Origin: Gemmatimonadota bacterium
Lineage (GTDB): Bacteria; Gemmatimonadota; Gemmatimonadetes; Gemmatimonadales; Gemmatimonadaceae
Length of the DNA: 64,000 nt
Direction: 5' to 3'
NCBI GenBank assembly: GCA_016194585.1
Contig: JACQBG010000039.1
Coordinates: 39,236-103,235 of the forward strand
The translations under genes were made by a program, and so were the position numbers. Below the pieces are notes generated by a model that saw only the letters and a program-made list of their open reading frames with translations, was not told the origin of the DNA and ran no database searches. Positions 10,717 through 22,362 of this stretch are shown here, piece by piece. Numbering within the stretch: position 1 is the stretch's first letter; each line of letters begins with the position of its first letter.

Positions 10717-11854
10717 TGTTCGCGCCCTCGTCTTCGGTGGCTTCAGGGACCTGCCGGGTGGCCTTGCGACGCTTCATCTGGTGCAGCACGGTCATCGTCG
10801 CATGGGCAGCCACGCCGGCCGCCGCGCCGATCGCCAACGACGCGCCGATCGTGTCGACGCGCTTCTCGATGCCGAAGCCCGCCACGTCGGGGAGACGCCC
10901 GTAGAACGGCGTCATCGTGTCCCAGAAGTACGGTTCGGTGCAGCCGATGCACGGGTGCCCGGCCTCGATCGGCCAGCTCGTCCGCGTGTTCCACTTGAAG
11001 ATCGGGCAGGGCGAGAAGGTCGCCGGCCCCTTGCAGCCGACCTGGTACAGGCACCATCCCTCGCGCGCCCCCTTGTCGTCGAACGTCTCGACGAACTGCC
11101 CGGCGTCGAAGTGGGCGCGGCGCTGGCACTGGTCGTGGATCCGCTCGCCGTACGCGAAGAGCGGGCGCCCCTCGCGGTCCATCTCGGGGAGCGCACCGAA
11201 GGTCAGGAAGTGCACCACCGTCGCCGTCACGGTGTCGCCGATGGGCGGACACCCCGCGACGACGAGGATCGGCTTGTTCTTGATGATGTCGCGGACGCCC
11301 ACGGCGCCCGTCGGATTCGGGCGCGCGCCCTGCACGCCGCCCCAGTGGGCGCAGGCGCCGAGCGCGATGATCGCCGCGCATCCCTCGGCGGCCTCCTCGA
11401 GCTGCATGCGCGCCGTCTTGCCGCCGATCATCGTATAGATGTCGTTCTCCTTCGTCGGGATCGAGCCGCTCACGACGAGGAGGTACTTCCCCTTGTTGGC
11501 GGCCATGGCGTCGGTCTTCGCCTTCTCGACCGCCTTGCCGGCACCCGCCATCAGGGTGTGGTTGTAATCGAGCGAGATGACGTCGAGCAGCAGGTCGCCG
11601 ATCGAGGGATTCTCTGTGCGGAGCACGCTCTCGACGCAGCCGGTGCACTCCTGCAGCTGCAGCCAGACGACGCTGGGGCGCTTCACGCTCTCGAGCGCCT
11701 TGGCGACGCGCGGCGCGGCCGCGGAACCGATGCCGAGGATGACCGCCATCTTCCCGCAATACTCCAGGAAGTCGCGGCGCGGGATCCCTCGTTCGTCGAG
11801 GTGCTGGCCGAGCGTTTCGCCCTCGGCCCACGGGTACGCACTAGGTGAGATCAT
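10709..11854 (-). CDS. [NiFe]-hydrogenase small subunit, Tat-exported, membrane anchored
   Basis: RRDFLEYC Tat motif; proximal cluster ECTGCVES; CIGCTEPYFWD; C-terminal transmembrane helix. Confidence 0.96.
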
Positions 11855-11970
11855 GCCGCCGCTCTCCTGTACGGGACGTTGGATGACTGACGTGCGTAGC
11901 AGGGAGGCTCGTGCAGGCGTTGGTGCCGCACTTCGTACCGCGGTCCGACGATTTTTCGATAGCGCTCCCG

Positions 11971-12007
11971 CGCTGCGTTTGTCGAACGTACGTTCGAAAA
12001 TGCAGCG
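11971..12007. promoter_or_regulatory. Extended dyad upstream of hydrogenase structural genes
   Basis: CGCTGCGTTTGTCGAACGTACGTTCGAAAATGCAGCG; perfect 16-bp core TCGAACGTACGTTCGA at 11982-11997. Confidence 0.6.
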
Positions 12008-12074
12008 AGTCTGTCCGATTTAATTCCGCCCGCTGTGCGGGTTTGCCGTACACTGATAACTGGTTGCGCGGTTG

Positions 12075-13144
12075 TCAGCAGATCCGCGGCAACTGGTCGC
12101 CCGGCAGCATGTCGACGACACGCGTGCCACCGAAGCCGGTGCGCAGCGCCACCATCCGCGGGTGCTCCGCCACCACCACGCCGATCGCCGTCGCGCCCGC
12201 GCCCAGCGGATGGGCGCGCAGGAGGTCGAGCGCGCGATGCCGCACCGCGGCGTCGACGAACGCCACGAGCACCCCTTCGTTCGCGACGAACAGCGGATCG
12301 AGACCGAGCATCTCGCACGCCGCGCGGACGTCGTCCGGCACGGGGAGCGCGCCTTCCTCGATCTCCACGCCGACGTTCGACGCCTGCGCGATCTCGTTGA
12401 GCGCGCTCGCCACGCCACCCCTCGTGGGGTCACGCATCACGTGCACGGCGCTCCCCAGCCCACGCAGCTGTTCGACCAGCGGCATGAGGCACGCGCTGTC
12501 GCTCGTGATGGCGCTCTCGAAGGCGAGCCCCTCGCGCTGGGCCATCACCGCCATCCCGTGGCGCGCGATCGGACCGCTCACGAGGATGGCGTCGCCGACC
12601 GTGGCCCGGCCGGGGGCGGGGCGCAGCGCGCCGTCGAGGACGCCGATCCCCGTGGTGTTGATGTACAGGCCGTCGGCCTTCCCCCGCTCGACCACCTTCG
12701 TGTCCCCGGCGATCACGGGCACGCCGGCCTCAGCCGACGCGCGGGCCATCGCGTCGATCACGCGGTCGAGCAGATCGAACGGCAGCCCTTCCTCGAGCAC
12801 GAACGCCGCGGTGAGGCACACCGGCCGCGCCCCCATCATCGCGATGTCGTTGAGGGTGCCATGCACGGCGAGCGAACCGATGTTCCCTCCAGGGAACTCG
12901 AGCGGCTGCACGACGAAGCTGTCGGTGCTCACCGCGAGTTCCGCGCCGGCGACGGTGATGAGGCTCGCGTCGGCGAACTGGCCGAGGGCGCTGTTCTGCA
13001 GCTTGGGCCAGAACCGCTCGGCGACGATCGCCGCACTCATCTTGCCGCCCGAGCCGTGGCCGAGCTGCACGCGGTCGTTCGCGTTGAGCGGCGCGGGACA
13101 CACGAGTCCCTGCGCGATGCTCACTCCGCCGCCGGCGGTGGCCG

Positions 13145-13148
<4 letters not shown>
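12075..13148 (-). CDS. hypE: Hydrogenase expression/formation protein HypE
   Basis: [14 protein letters not shown]-terminal PRIC; GTG start overlapping the hypD stop. Confidence 0.95.
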
Positions 13149-14256
<1,108 letters not shown>

Positions 14257-14260
<4 letters not shown>

Positions 14261-14547
14261 GCGTCGCCGCCCATGGCCAGCGAGTCGGTGGCGACCTGCG
14301 TGATCCAGTCGAGTTCGGCGGTGTCGCCCATCTCCTTGAGGACCTCGAAGGTACGCCTCGCCTCGGCCTCGTCGACCTTCGTGATGGCGAACCCGACGTG
14401 GACGATGACGTAGTCGCCGAGGGCGACGTCGTCCTGCACGTAGGCGAGGCAGCATTCGCGGCGGACGCCGCCGAAATCGACGACCCCCATGGCGAGGCCG
14501 TTGTCGTCGCGCAGTTCCACGACCTTGCCCGGGATACCGAGGCACAT
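14257..14547 (-). CDS. hypC: Hydrogenase assembly chaperone HypC
   Basis: [37 protein letters not shown]...[12 protein letters not shown]. Confidence 0.93.
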
Positions 14548-14801
14548 GGGCGGATCCTCAAGGAGGGACGGCACGGCGCGCCGCCGGCCAGCCGCGACGG
14601 GGATGCCGCCGGGGCGCTTCAGAGAGAGTACGGGAGTCGCCACGGTAACCGCGTTGGTGGAATCCCTGATACTCTGCGGGTGCTCCCCCGACGCAGTTAC
14701 TGCGTTCCACTGGTGAGTCTTCCGGGCGCGACGGCCGCCAGCGGGCTGCCGTTCCGCCGTCCATCGGGGTCGCGACAGCGACTTCCCCCCGCCAATTTCC
14801 C

Positions 14802-16103
14802 ATGATGACGAAGCCCCGCCCCTCCGACTGGTCCTCCCGGGCCGTATCCGCAGACGACGCCGTCGGCCTGCTGCACAGCGACATGAACGTGTTCGTCCAC
14901 GGGGCGGCGGCGACGCCGACCCCCCTGCTCGAGGCGATGACGCGGCGCGCCGACCTGGAGCAGGTGCGGCTCTACCACATGCACACCGAGGGGCCGGCCC
15001 CGTGGACCGCGCCCGAGCAGCGCGGCCGCTTCCGGTCGATCTCGATGTTCAACGGGCCCGGGATGCGCGACCCCGTGAACGAGGGGCGCGCCGATTTCGT
15101 CCCGATCTTCCTCTCCGACATCCCCGCCCTCTTCCTCACGGGGCGCGTGGCGCTCGACGTGGCGTTCGTGCAGCTCTCCCCGCCCGACGCCCACGGCTTC
15201 TGTTCGCTCGGCACGAGCGTCGACTGCGCCCGCGCGGCGGTCGACAGCGCGCGGTTCATCGTGGCCGAGATCAACGAACAGATGCCGCGCACCCACGGCA
15301 ACAGCGCCGTGCCGTTCGAGCGGATCGACGCGTTCATCCACACCGACCGGCCGCTCCCGACGCACGCGCCGGGCGCCGAGACGGAGATCGAGGCGCGCAT
15401 CGGCGAGCTGGTGGCCGGTCTCGTCGAGGACCGGGCGACGCTGCAGGTGGGGATCGGGTCGATCCCCGACGCGGTACTGGCGCGGCTCACGGAGAAGCGC
15501 GACCTCGCGGTGCACACCGAGATGTTCTCCGACCGGCTCGTCGACCTCGTGGAGTGCGGCGCCGTGACGAACAAGTACAAGGTGATCGACACGGGGCTCG
15601 TGATCACGACGTTCACGATGGGCTCGAAGCGCACGTACGACTTCGTGCACGACAACCTGCGCGTCGAGTTCCATTCGTGCGACCGCACGAACGACACGGG
15701 GCGGATCGGCCGCAATCCGCGCGTGACGGCCATCAACTCGGCGCTCGAGGTGGACCTCACCGGGCAGGTCTGCGCCGATTCGATCGGCCACCGCATCTAC
15801 TCGGGGATCGGCGGGCAGATGGATTTCATGCGCGGGGCGGCGCGCTCGCGCGGCGGCAAGCCGATCATCGCGCTGCCGGCGACGGCGGCGGGCGGCACGA
15901 TGTCGCGCATCGTCACGCAACTCAAGCCGGGCGCGGGCGTCGTGACGACGCGCGGCCACGTGCACTGGGTGGTGACGGAATACGGCGCGGTGAACCTGCA
16001 CGGACTGTCGCTGCGGGAGCGTGGCGAAGCGCTGGTGTCGATCGCGCATCCCGACTTCCGCGCCGAGCTCGCGAAGGACCTGCGGCGCCTGAACCGCGCC
16101 TGA
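14802..16103 (+). CDS. Acetyl-CoA hydrolase/transferase family protein (4-hydroxybutyrate CoA-transferase-like)
   Basis: QVGIGSIPDAVLARL, HTEMFSDRLVDLVE, GIGGQMDFMRGAARSRGGKPIIALP. Confidence 0.9.
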   Translation: MMTKPRPSDWSSRAVSADDAVGLLHSDMNVFVHGAAATPTPLLEAMTRRADLEQVRLYHMHTEGPAPWTAPEQRGRFRSISMFNGPGMRDPVNEGRADFVPIFLSDIPALFLTGRVALDVAFVQLSPPDAHGFCSLGTSVDCARAAVDSARFIVAEINEQMPRTHGNSAVPFERIDAFIHTDRPLPTHAPGAETEIEARIGELVAGLVEDRATLQVGIGSIPDAVLARLTEKRDLAVHTEMFSDRLVDLVECGAVTNKYKVIDTGLVITTFTMGSKRTYDFVHDNLRVEFHSCDRTNDTGRIGRNPRVTAINSALEVDLTGQVCADSIGHRIYSGIGGQMDFMRGAARSRGGKPIIALPATAAGGTMSRIVTQLKPGAGVVTTRGHVHWVVTEYGAVNLHGLSLRERGEALVSIAHPDFRAELAKDLRRLNRA

Positions 16104-16134
16104 CCGTGCGGCGAGCGTCGTTCCGGGAGCGGTG

Positions 16135-19100
16135 CTATTCCGGAATCGAAGCGGCTATCGGAGACAGCCCGACGCTCGGTGTCTCGCCGCGCCGCATCCA
16201 CGTCTGGAGCTCGTCGAGATACGTATAGAAGACGGGCGTCACGTAGAGCGTGACGAGCTGCGAGAACGCGAGCCCGCCCACCACCGCGACGCCGAGCGGA
16301 CGGCGCGTCTCGGCGCCGGCGCCCCACCCCACGGCGATCGGCACGGCGCCCATGAGCGCCGCCATCGTCGTCATCATGATCGGCCGGAAGCGCACGCTGC
16401 ACGCTTCGACGATCGCCTTCGCCGGCGACGTGCCGTGGAGCTTCTGCGTCTCGATGGCGAAGTCGATCATCATGATCGCGTTCTTCTCGACGATGCCGAT
16501 GAGCATGATGATGCCCACGAAACCGTAGATGTCGAGGTCGAGCTTGGCGAGCCAGAGCGTGGCGAGCGCGCCGAAGGCGGCGAACGGCAGCCCGGTGAGG
16601 ATGGTGACCGGGTGGATGAAGCTCTCGTAGAGCACGCCGAGGATCATGTAGATCACGAACACGGCGAGCACGAGCAGCCAGAGCATGCCGGCCTGCGTGC
16701 TGAGGAACGCCTCGGCGATGCCGGAGAAGCCCGACGTGATCGTCGCCGGCAGGATCGCCTGCGCCTCGCGGCGCACGACGGCCATGCCGTCGCCCAGCGA
16801 GACGCCGGGGGCGAGGTTGAAGGAGATCGTCGCGGACGGGACCTGGCCGGCGTGGTTCACCGTCACCGGACCGACCGATTCCTTGAACTGCGCGACCGTC
16901 GAGAGGGGCACGAGCGGACCGCGCGTCGAGCGCACCCAGAGTCTCCCGAGCGCGTCGACGTCCTGCTGGAACTCGGGGAGGAGTTCCATGACGACCCAGT
17001 ATTCGTTGCTCGACGTGTAGATGGTCGACACCTGCCGCTGGCCGAAGGCGTCGTAGAGCGTGTTCTCGATCTCGTTCGCCGAGACGCCGAGGCGACCCGC
17101 GGATTCGCGGTCGATCTCGACGGTGACCTGCGGGTTCTCGATGAGCAGGTCGCTGGTGACGTCGGCGAGCTGCGGCTGCTGGCGCAGCTTCTGCTCGAGC
17201 GCCGCCGCGGAGCTGTTGAGGACGTTGATGTCGCTGTTCTGCAGCGTGTACTGGTAGAGGCTCTTCGAGGCGAGGCCGCCGATGGAGATGGCGGGCGGGT
17301 TCTGCACGAACGCCTTGATGTCGGGCACGCGCTCGAGCGCGCTCGAGAGGTCGCGGGCGATGCGGTCGGCGCTCCGCTTGCGGTCGACGACCGGCCGCAG
17401 GTCGACGGTGAGCTGCCCCTGGTTCGCGGCGGCGCTGGTGCCGACGGACGAGGTGACGGAGCGCACGTCCGGGTCCTTGGCGACCATCGCCGCGACTTCC
17501 TGCTGGCGCTCGATGAGTCCGTCGAACGAGGCCCCCTGCGCGGCCTCGGTGACGATGAGGAGCTGGCCGGTGTCGTCGGTCGGGAAGAGCCCCTTCGGCA
17601 TCACCCAGAACATCCAGCCGGTGCCGACGAGGATCGCGAAGGAGAAGACGAGCGTGGCCGGGCGGTGCCGCATGACGACGGCCAGCGTGCGCTCGTAGAG
17701 GCCGAGCCAGTCGTCGAAGAAGCGCTCCGTCGCCCGGTAGAAGCGTCCCTGCTCCTCCTTGTGCTGGTGGCGGAGGAAGCGGCTCGAGAGCATCGGCGTG
17801 AGCGTCAGCGAGACGAACCCCGAGACGAGGATGGCGACGCCGATCGTGACGGCGAACTCGTGGAACAGCTTGCCGATGATGCCGCCCATGAAGAGGAACG
17901 GGATGAACACGGCGGCGAGCGACAGCGTCATCGAGATGATCGTGAACCCGACCTCCGACGCGCCGTCGATGGCGGCCTGCATCCTCGGCTTCCCCATCTC
18001 GAGATGGCGCACGATGTTCTCGAGCATGACGATCGCGTCGTCGACGACGAAGCCCACGGCGAGCGTGAGCGCCATGAGCGAGAGGTTGTCGAGACTGTAG
18101 TGCAGCAGCGACATCACCGAGAACGTGCCGATGATCGACATCGGCAGGGCGAGGCTCGGGATGACGGTCGCCGAGAGGTTGCGGAGAAAGAGGAAGATCA
18201 CCATCACGACGAGCGCCAGCGTGAGCTCGAGGGTGAAGGTGACGTCGTCGACCGAGGCCTTGATGGTGGTGGAGCGGTCGTAGAGCGTGGCGACGTGCAC
18301 CGTCGGCGGGAGCTCGATGGTGAGGCGCTGGAGCGCCGCCTTGACCTTGTTGGCGACCTCGACCGTGTTGGTGCCCGGCTGCCGCTGGACGGCGAGGACG
18401 ATCGACCGCTGGCCGTTGTACCAGCTCGCCGTCTTGTTGTTCTGCACGTCGTCGGTGATGCGCCCGATCTCGTCGAGGTGCACGGGCGCGCCGTTGCGGT
18501 AAGCGACGATGATGTCGCGGAAGGCGCCGGCGTTGTCGAGCTGCCCGGTGGCCTGCACGGTGAGGGCGGTCTTGGGCCCCCAGAGCACGCCGGTGGGCAG
18601 GTTGACGTTCTGGCTCGTGATGGCGTTGGCGACGTCCTCGAGCGCGATGCTGCGCGAGGCGAGCTGGCCGGGGTCGAGCTGCACGCGCACGGCGTACTTC
18701 TGCGCGCCGTACACGAGCACCTGCGCCACGCCGCCGACCATCGAGAGGCGCTGGGCGAGCATCGTCTCGCCGAACTCGTCGAGCGTCGAGAGCGGGAGTC
18801 CCTCGGCGGTGAGGGCGAGGGTGAGGATCGGCGCGTCGGCGGGATTCGCCTTCTGGTACGACGGCTGCACGATCCCCTGCGGCAGCTGGCGCAGCGTCTG
18901 GGCGATGGCCGCCTGCACGTCCTGCGCGGCCGCGTCGATGTTGCGGTCGAGCGCGAACTGGATGACGATCTGGCTCTGCCCGAGGCTCGACGTCGACGTC
19001 ATGTTGTCGATGCCGGCGATGGTCGAGAACTGCTTCTCGAGCGGCGTCGCCACGGTCGCCGCCATCGTCTGCGGGCTCGTGCCGGGGAGGACGGCGTTGA

Positions 19101-19239
19101 CGGTGATCGTCGGGAAGTCGACGTTCGGGAGGTCGCTCACCGGCAGCTGCCGGTAGGAGACGATGCCGAAGACGAGGATGCCGACCATCACCAGCGTCGT
19201 CATCACGGGGCGGCTGATGAACCGAGTCGTGAAGTCCAT
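16135..19239 (-). CDS. RND efflux permease (MdtC-like paralog)
   Basis: MDFTTRFISRPVMTTLVMVGILVFGIVSYRQLPVSDLPNVDFPTI; GFVVDDAIVMLENIVRHLEMG. Confidence 0.93.
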   Translation of the reverse strand: MDFTTRFISRPVMTTLVMVGILVFGIVSYRQLPVSDLPNVDFPTITVNAVLPGTSPQTMAATVATPLEKQFSTIAGIDNMTSTSSLGQSQIVIQFALDRNIDAAAQDVQAAIAQTLRQLPQGIVQPSYQKANPADAPILTLALTAEGLPLSTLDEFGETMLAQRLSMVGGVAQVLVYGAQKYAVRVQLDPGQLASRSIALEDVANAITSQNVNLPTGVLWGPKTALTVQATGQLDNAGAFRDIIVAYRNGAPVHLDEIGRITDDVQNNKTASWYNGQRSIVLAVQRQPGTNTVEVANKVKAALQRLTIELPPTVHVATLYDRSTTIKASVDDVTFTLELTLALVVMVIFLFLRNLSATVIPSLALPMSIIGTFSVMSLLHYSLDNLSLMALTLAVGFVVDDAIVMLENIVRHLEMGKPRMQAAIDGASEVGFTIISMTLSLAAVFIPFLFMGGIIGKLFHEFAVTIGVAILVSGFVSLTLTPMLSSRFLRHQHKEEQGRFYRATERFFDDWLGLYERTLAVVMRHRPATLVFSFAILVGTGWMFWVMPKGLFPTDDTGQLLIVTEAAQGASFDGLIERQQEVAAMVAKDPDVRSVTSSVGTSAAANQGQLTVDLRPVVDRKRSADRIARDLSSALERVPDIKAFVQNPPAISIGGLASKSLYQYTLQNSDINVLNSSAAALEQKLRQQPQLADVTSDLLIENPQVTVEIDRESAGRLGVSANEIENTLYDAFGQRQVSTIYTSSNEYWVVMELLPEFQQDVDALGRLWVRSTRGPLVPLSTVAQFKESVGPVTVNHAGQVPSATISFNLAPGVSLGDGMAVVRREAQAILPATITSGFSGIAEAFLSTQAGMLWLLVLAVFVIYMILGVLYESFIHPVTILTGLPFAAFGALATLWLAKLDLDIYGFVGIIMLIGIVEKNAIMMIDFAIETQKLHGTSPAKAIVEACSVRFRPIMMTTMAALMGAVPIAVGWGAGAETRRPLGVAVVGGLAFSQLVTLYVTPVFYTYLDELQTWMRRGETPSVGLSPIAASIPE

Positions 19240-19242
19240 CGG

Positions 19243-22200
19243 CTAGTCCCGTCCCGCGATCGCGTTGGCGACGGCGACGGTGGGCGCGCCGCCGGCGCGC
19301 GCCGCGAACCGGCGGCCGAACCAGTGCTGCAGCTCGTCGAAGTAGGTGTAGAACACGGGGGTCACGTAGAGCGTGACGATCTGGGAGATGACGAGCCCCC
19401 CCACGACGACGACGCCGAGCGGGCGGCGCGACGCGGCGCTCGCCCCGACGCCGATCGCGATCGGCAGCGTGCTGGCGATCGCCGAGACGGTGGTCATCAT
19501 GATCGGGCGGAAGCGCACCTGCGCGGCGTGCACGATCGACTGCGCGGGGGTCATCCCCTCGTCGCGCTCGGCGGCGAGCGCGAAGTCGATCATGATGATG
19601 GCGTTCTTCTTGACGATGCCGATGAGCATGATGATGCCGACGTAGCCGTACACGCCGAGCTCGAGCCCCGTGATCCAGAGAGCGAGCAGCGCGCCGAAGG
19701 CGGCGAACGGCAGCCCGGTGAGGATGGTCACGGGGTGGATGAAGCTCTCGTACAGGATGCCGAGGATCAGGTAGATGATGAACACGGTGATGAGCAGGAG
19801 CAGCCCGAGCCCCTGCTGCGATTGCTGGAAGGCCTGCGCCGTGCCGGAGAAGCCGCCGGTGATGGTCGCCGGCAGCGAGCGCTTCGCCTCGCGGTCGACG
19901 GCGTCGTAGGCGGTGCCGAGCGCGACGTTGGGCGCGAGGTTGAAGGAGATCGTCACCGAGGCCATCTGCCCGGAGTGGGCCACGCTGAGCGGACCCACCT
20001 TGCGCTCGAACGTCGCCACATCGGTGAGCGGCACGAGCCGTCCGCCGGTGCCGGGGACGTAGAACTGCGAGAGGGCGGCGACGTCCTTCTGCGCCGACGG
20101 CACCGTCTCCATGACGACCCAGTAGTTGTTGACCGGGGTGTAGATGGTCGAGACCTGCTGCTGGTTGAATGCGTTGGCGAGGGCGTTCTCGATGCCGGCG
20201 GGGGTGACGCCGAGCGACGCCGCGCGGGCGCGGTCGAAGTGCACGACGACGAGCGGGCTCGTGTTGAGCAGGTCGCTCGTCACGCCGGTGAGGATCGGCA
20301 TCGCCTGTAGCCGGGTCAGGAACTTCGTCGCCTCGTCGTAGAGCTGCGTGATGTCGCTGCCGCGCAGCGTGTACTGGTATTGGCTCTTCGACGACCGGCC
20401 GCCGATGCGGATGCTCGGCGGGTTCGAGATGTACACGGCGAGGCCGGGGACGCCGTTGAGGCGGCGCATCAGCTCCTGCACCATCGCGTCGGCCGAGGGA
20501 CGGGAGCCCGCTGGCTTGAGCGTGATGTTGAAGTTCCCCTGGTTGCTGGAGCCGCCCCAGCCGCCCACGGTGGACGTGTAGGACGCGACGTTCGTGTCGG
20601 CCGCGAGGCGCGCCGCGGCGAGCTTCTGCAGCCGCACCATCTCGGGGAACGACGTCCCCTGCGCGGCCTCGGTGGTACCGTTGAGGAGGCCGGTGTCGTC
20701 GCTCGGGAAGAGCCCCTTGGGCACGACGTTGAAGAGGAGCCCCGTGCCGACGAGCACGCCGACGGAGCAGGCGAGCACCACCGGGCGGTGGCGCATCACC
20801 CACATCAGCGACCGCGCGTAGGCGGCGCGGGCGGCGTCGAACCACCGCTCCGAGAGCTGATAGAGCGCGCCGTGGGGGACGCTCCCGTGCGCCTTCAACA
20901 GGCGGCTGCAGAGCATCGGCGTGAGCGTCAGCGACACCACGCCCGAGACGACGATCGACGCGGCGATGGTGATGGCGAACTCGCGGAACAGCCGCCCGAT
21001 GATGCCCTCCATGAACGCGAGCGGCATGAACACCGTCGCGAGCGAGAGCGTCATCGAGAGGATCGTGAAGCCCACCTCCGACGCGCCGTCCATGGCGGCC
21101 TTGAGCGGCGGCTTCCCCATCTCGAGATGGCGCACGATGTTCTCGAGCATCACGATCGCATCGTCGACGACGAACCCGACGGCGAGCGTGAGCGCCATGA
21201 GCGAGATGTTGTCGATGCTGAAGTGCAGCACCGCCATGAGCGAGAACGTGCCGACGATGGCGAGCGGCAGCGTGAGGCTCGGGATCATCGTCGCGACGAC
21301 GCTGCGCAGGAACAGGAAGATGACGAGCACGACGAGCGCGAGCGCCAGCACGAGCGAGAACTTCACGTCCTGCACGGAGTTCTTGATCGACACCGTGCGG
21401 TCGTACTGGATGTGCACGTTGACGCTGGGCGGCAGCCCGCGCTCGATGTCGGCGAGCGTGGCCTTCACCCGGTCGGCCACCTCGAGCGTGTTCGTCCCCG
21501 GCTGCCGCTGCACCACCAGCGCGATCGACCGGTCGTCGTTGAACCAGTTCGCGTTCTTGTTGTTCTGCACGTCGTCGAGCACGAGCCCGAGGTCGCCGAG
21601 TCGCACGGGGGCGCCGTCGCGCCAGGCGACGATGAGCTTGCGGAACTCGTCGGCGTCGGTGAGTTGCCCCGTGGCGCCGATCGTCACCGTGCGGCGCGGA
21701 CCGTAGAGGATCCCCGTCGGGATGAGCACGTTGTTCTGCTGCACGGCGCGCGCCACCTGGCTCACGCCGATGCCGCGCGACGCGAGCGCCGCCGGGTCGA
21801 GCTGCACGCGCACCGCGTACTTCGAGGCGCCCCACACGTTCACCTGCGCCACGCCGTCGATCATCGTCAGCCGCTGGGCGATGTTCGTCTCGGCGAACTC
21901 GTCGAGCGCGATGAGCGACAGCGCACTCGACGTGAGCGTGATCATGAGGATCGGCGCCGCCGACGGGTTCTGCTTGCGGTACGACGGCGGCAGGATGTTC
22001 GGTGGCAGGAACGGGAGCGTCTGCGAGATCGCCGCGTTCACGTCCTGCGCCGCCGCGTCGATGTCGCGGTCGGGGGAGAACGTCAGCGTCACGTTCGTGC
22101 CACCCAGCGTGCTGTTCGACGTGATCTCGTCGATCCCGGGGATGGCCGTGAACGCCTTCTCGAGCGGCGTGGCGACCGTCGCGGCCATCGTCTCCGGGCT

Positions 22201-22362
22201 CGCGCCCGGAAGGTTCGCGTTGACGTTGATCGTCGGGAAGTCGATCGTCGGCAGGTCGCTCACCGGCAGCGACCGGTAGGAGACGATGCCGAACACGAGG
22301 ATGCCGGCCATGACCAGCGTGGTCATGACCGGCCGACGGATGAAGAGCGCCGTGAAGTTCAT
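19243..22362 (-). CDS. RND efflux permease (MdtB-like paralog)
   Basis: MNFTALFIRRPVMTTLVMAGILVFGIVSYRSLPVSDLPTIDFPTI; high similarity by eye to the adjacent RND gene. Confidence 0.93.
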   Translation of the reverse strand: MNFTALFIRRPVMTTLVMAGILVFGIVSYRSLPVSDLPTIDFPTINVNANLPGASPETMAATVATPLEKAFTAIPGIDEITSNSTLGGTNVTLTFSPDRDIDAAAQDVNAAISQTLPFLPPNILPPSYRKQNPSAAPILMITLTSSALSLIALDEFAETNIAQRLTMIDGVAQVNVWGASKYAVRVQLDPAALASRGIGVSQVARAVQQNNVLIPTGILYGPRRTVTIGATGQLTDADEFRKLIVAWRDGAPVRLGDLGLVLDDVQNNKNANWFNDDRSIALVVQRQPGTNTLEVADRVKATLADIERGLPPSVNVHIQYDRTVSIKNSVQDVKFSLVLALALVVLVIFLFLRSVVATMIPSLTLPLAIVGTFSLMAVLHFSIDNISLMALTLAVGFVVDDAIVMLENIVRHLEMGKPPLKAAMDGASEVGFTILSMTLSLATVFMPLAFMEGIIGRLFREFAITIAASIVVSGVVSLTLTPMLCSRLLKAHGSVPHGALYQLSERWFDAARAAYARSLMWVMRHRPVVLACSVGVLVGTGLLFNVVPKGLFPSDDTGLLNGTTEAAQGTSFPEMVRLQKLAAARLAADTNVASYTSTVGGWGGSSNQGNFNITLKPAGSRPSADAMVQELMRRLNGVPGLAVYISNPPSIRIGGRSSKSQYQYTLRGSDITQLYDEATKFLTRLQAMPILTGVTSDLLNTSPLVVVHFDRARAASLGVTPAGIENALANAFNQQQVSTIYTPVNNYWVVMETVPSAQKDVAALSQFYVPGTGGRLVPLTDVATFERKVGPLSVAHSGQMASVTISFNLAPNVALGTAYDAVDREAKRSLPATITGGFSGTAQAFQQSQQGLGLLLLITVFIIYLILGILYESFIHPVTILTGLPFAAFGALLALWITGLELGVYGYVGIIMLIGIVKKNAIIMIDFALAAERDEGMTPAQSIVHAAQVRFRPIMMTTVSAIASTLPIAIGVGASAASRRPLGVVVVGGLVISQIVTLYVTPVFYTYFDELQHWFGRRFAARAGGAPTVAVANAIAGRD

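Noticed and set aside
16132-20310. 1392-aa plus-strand ORF
   Set aside because: Antisense shadow of the RND genes with low-complexity Arg/Glu/Asp/His composition.
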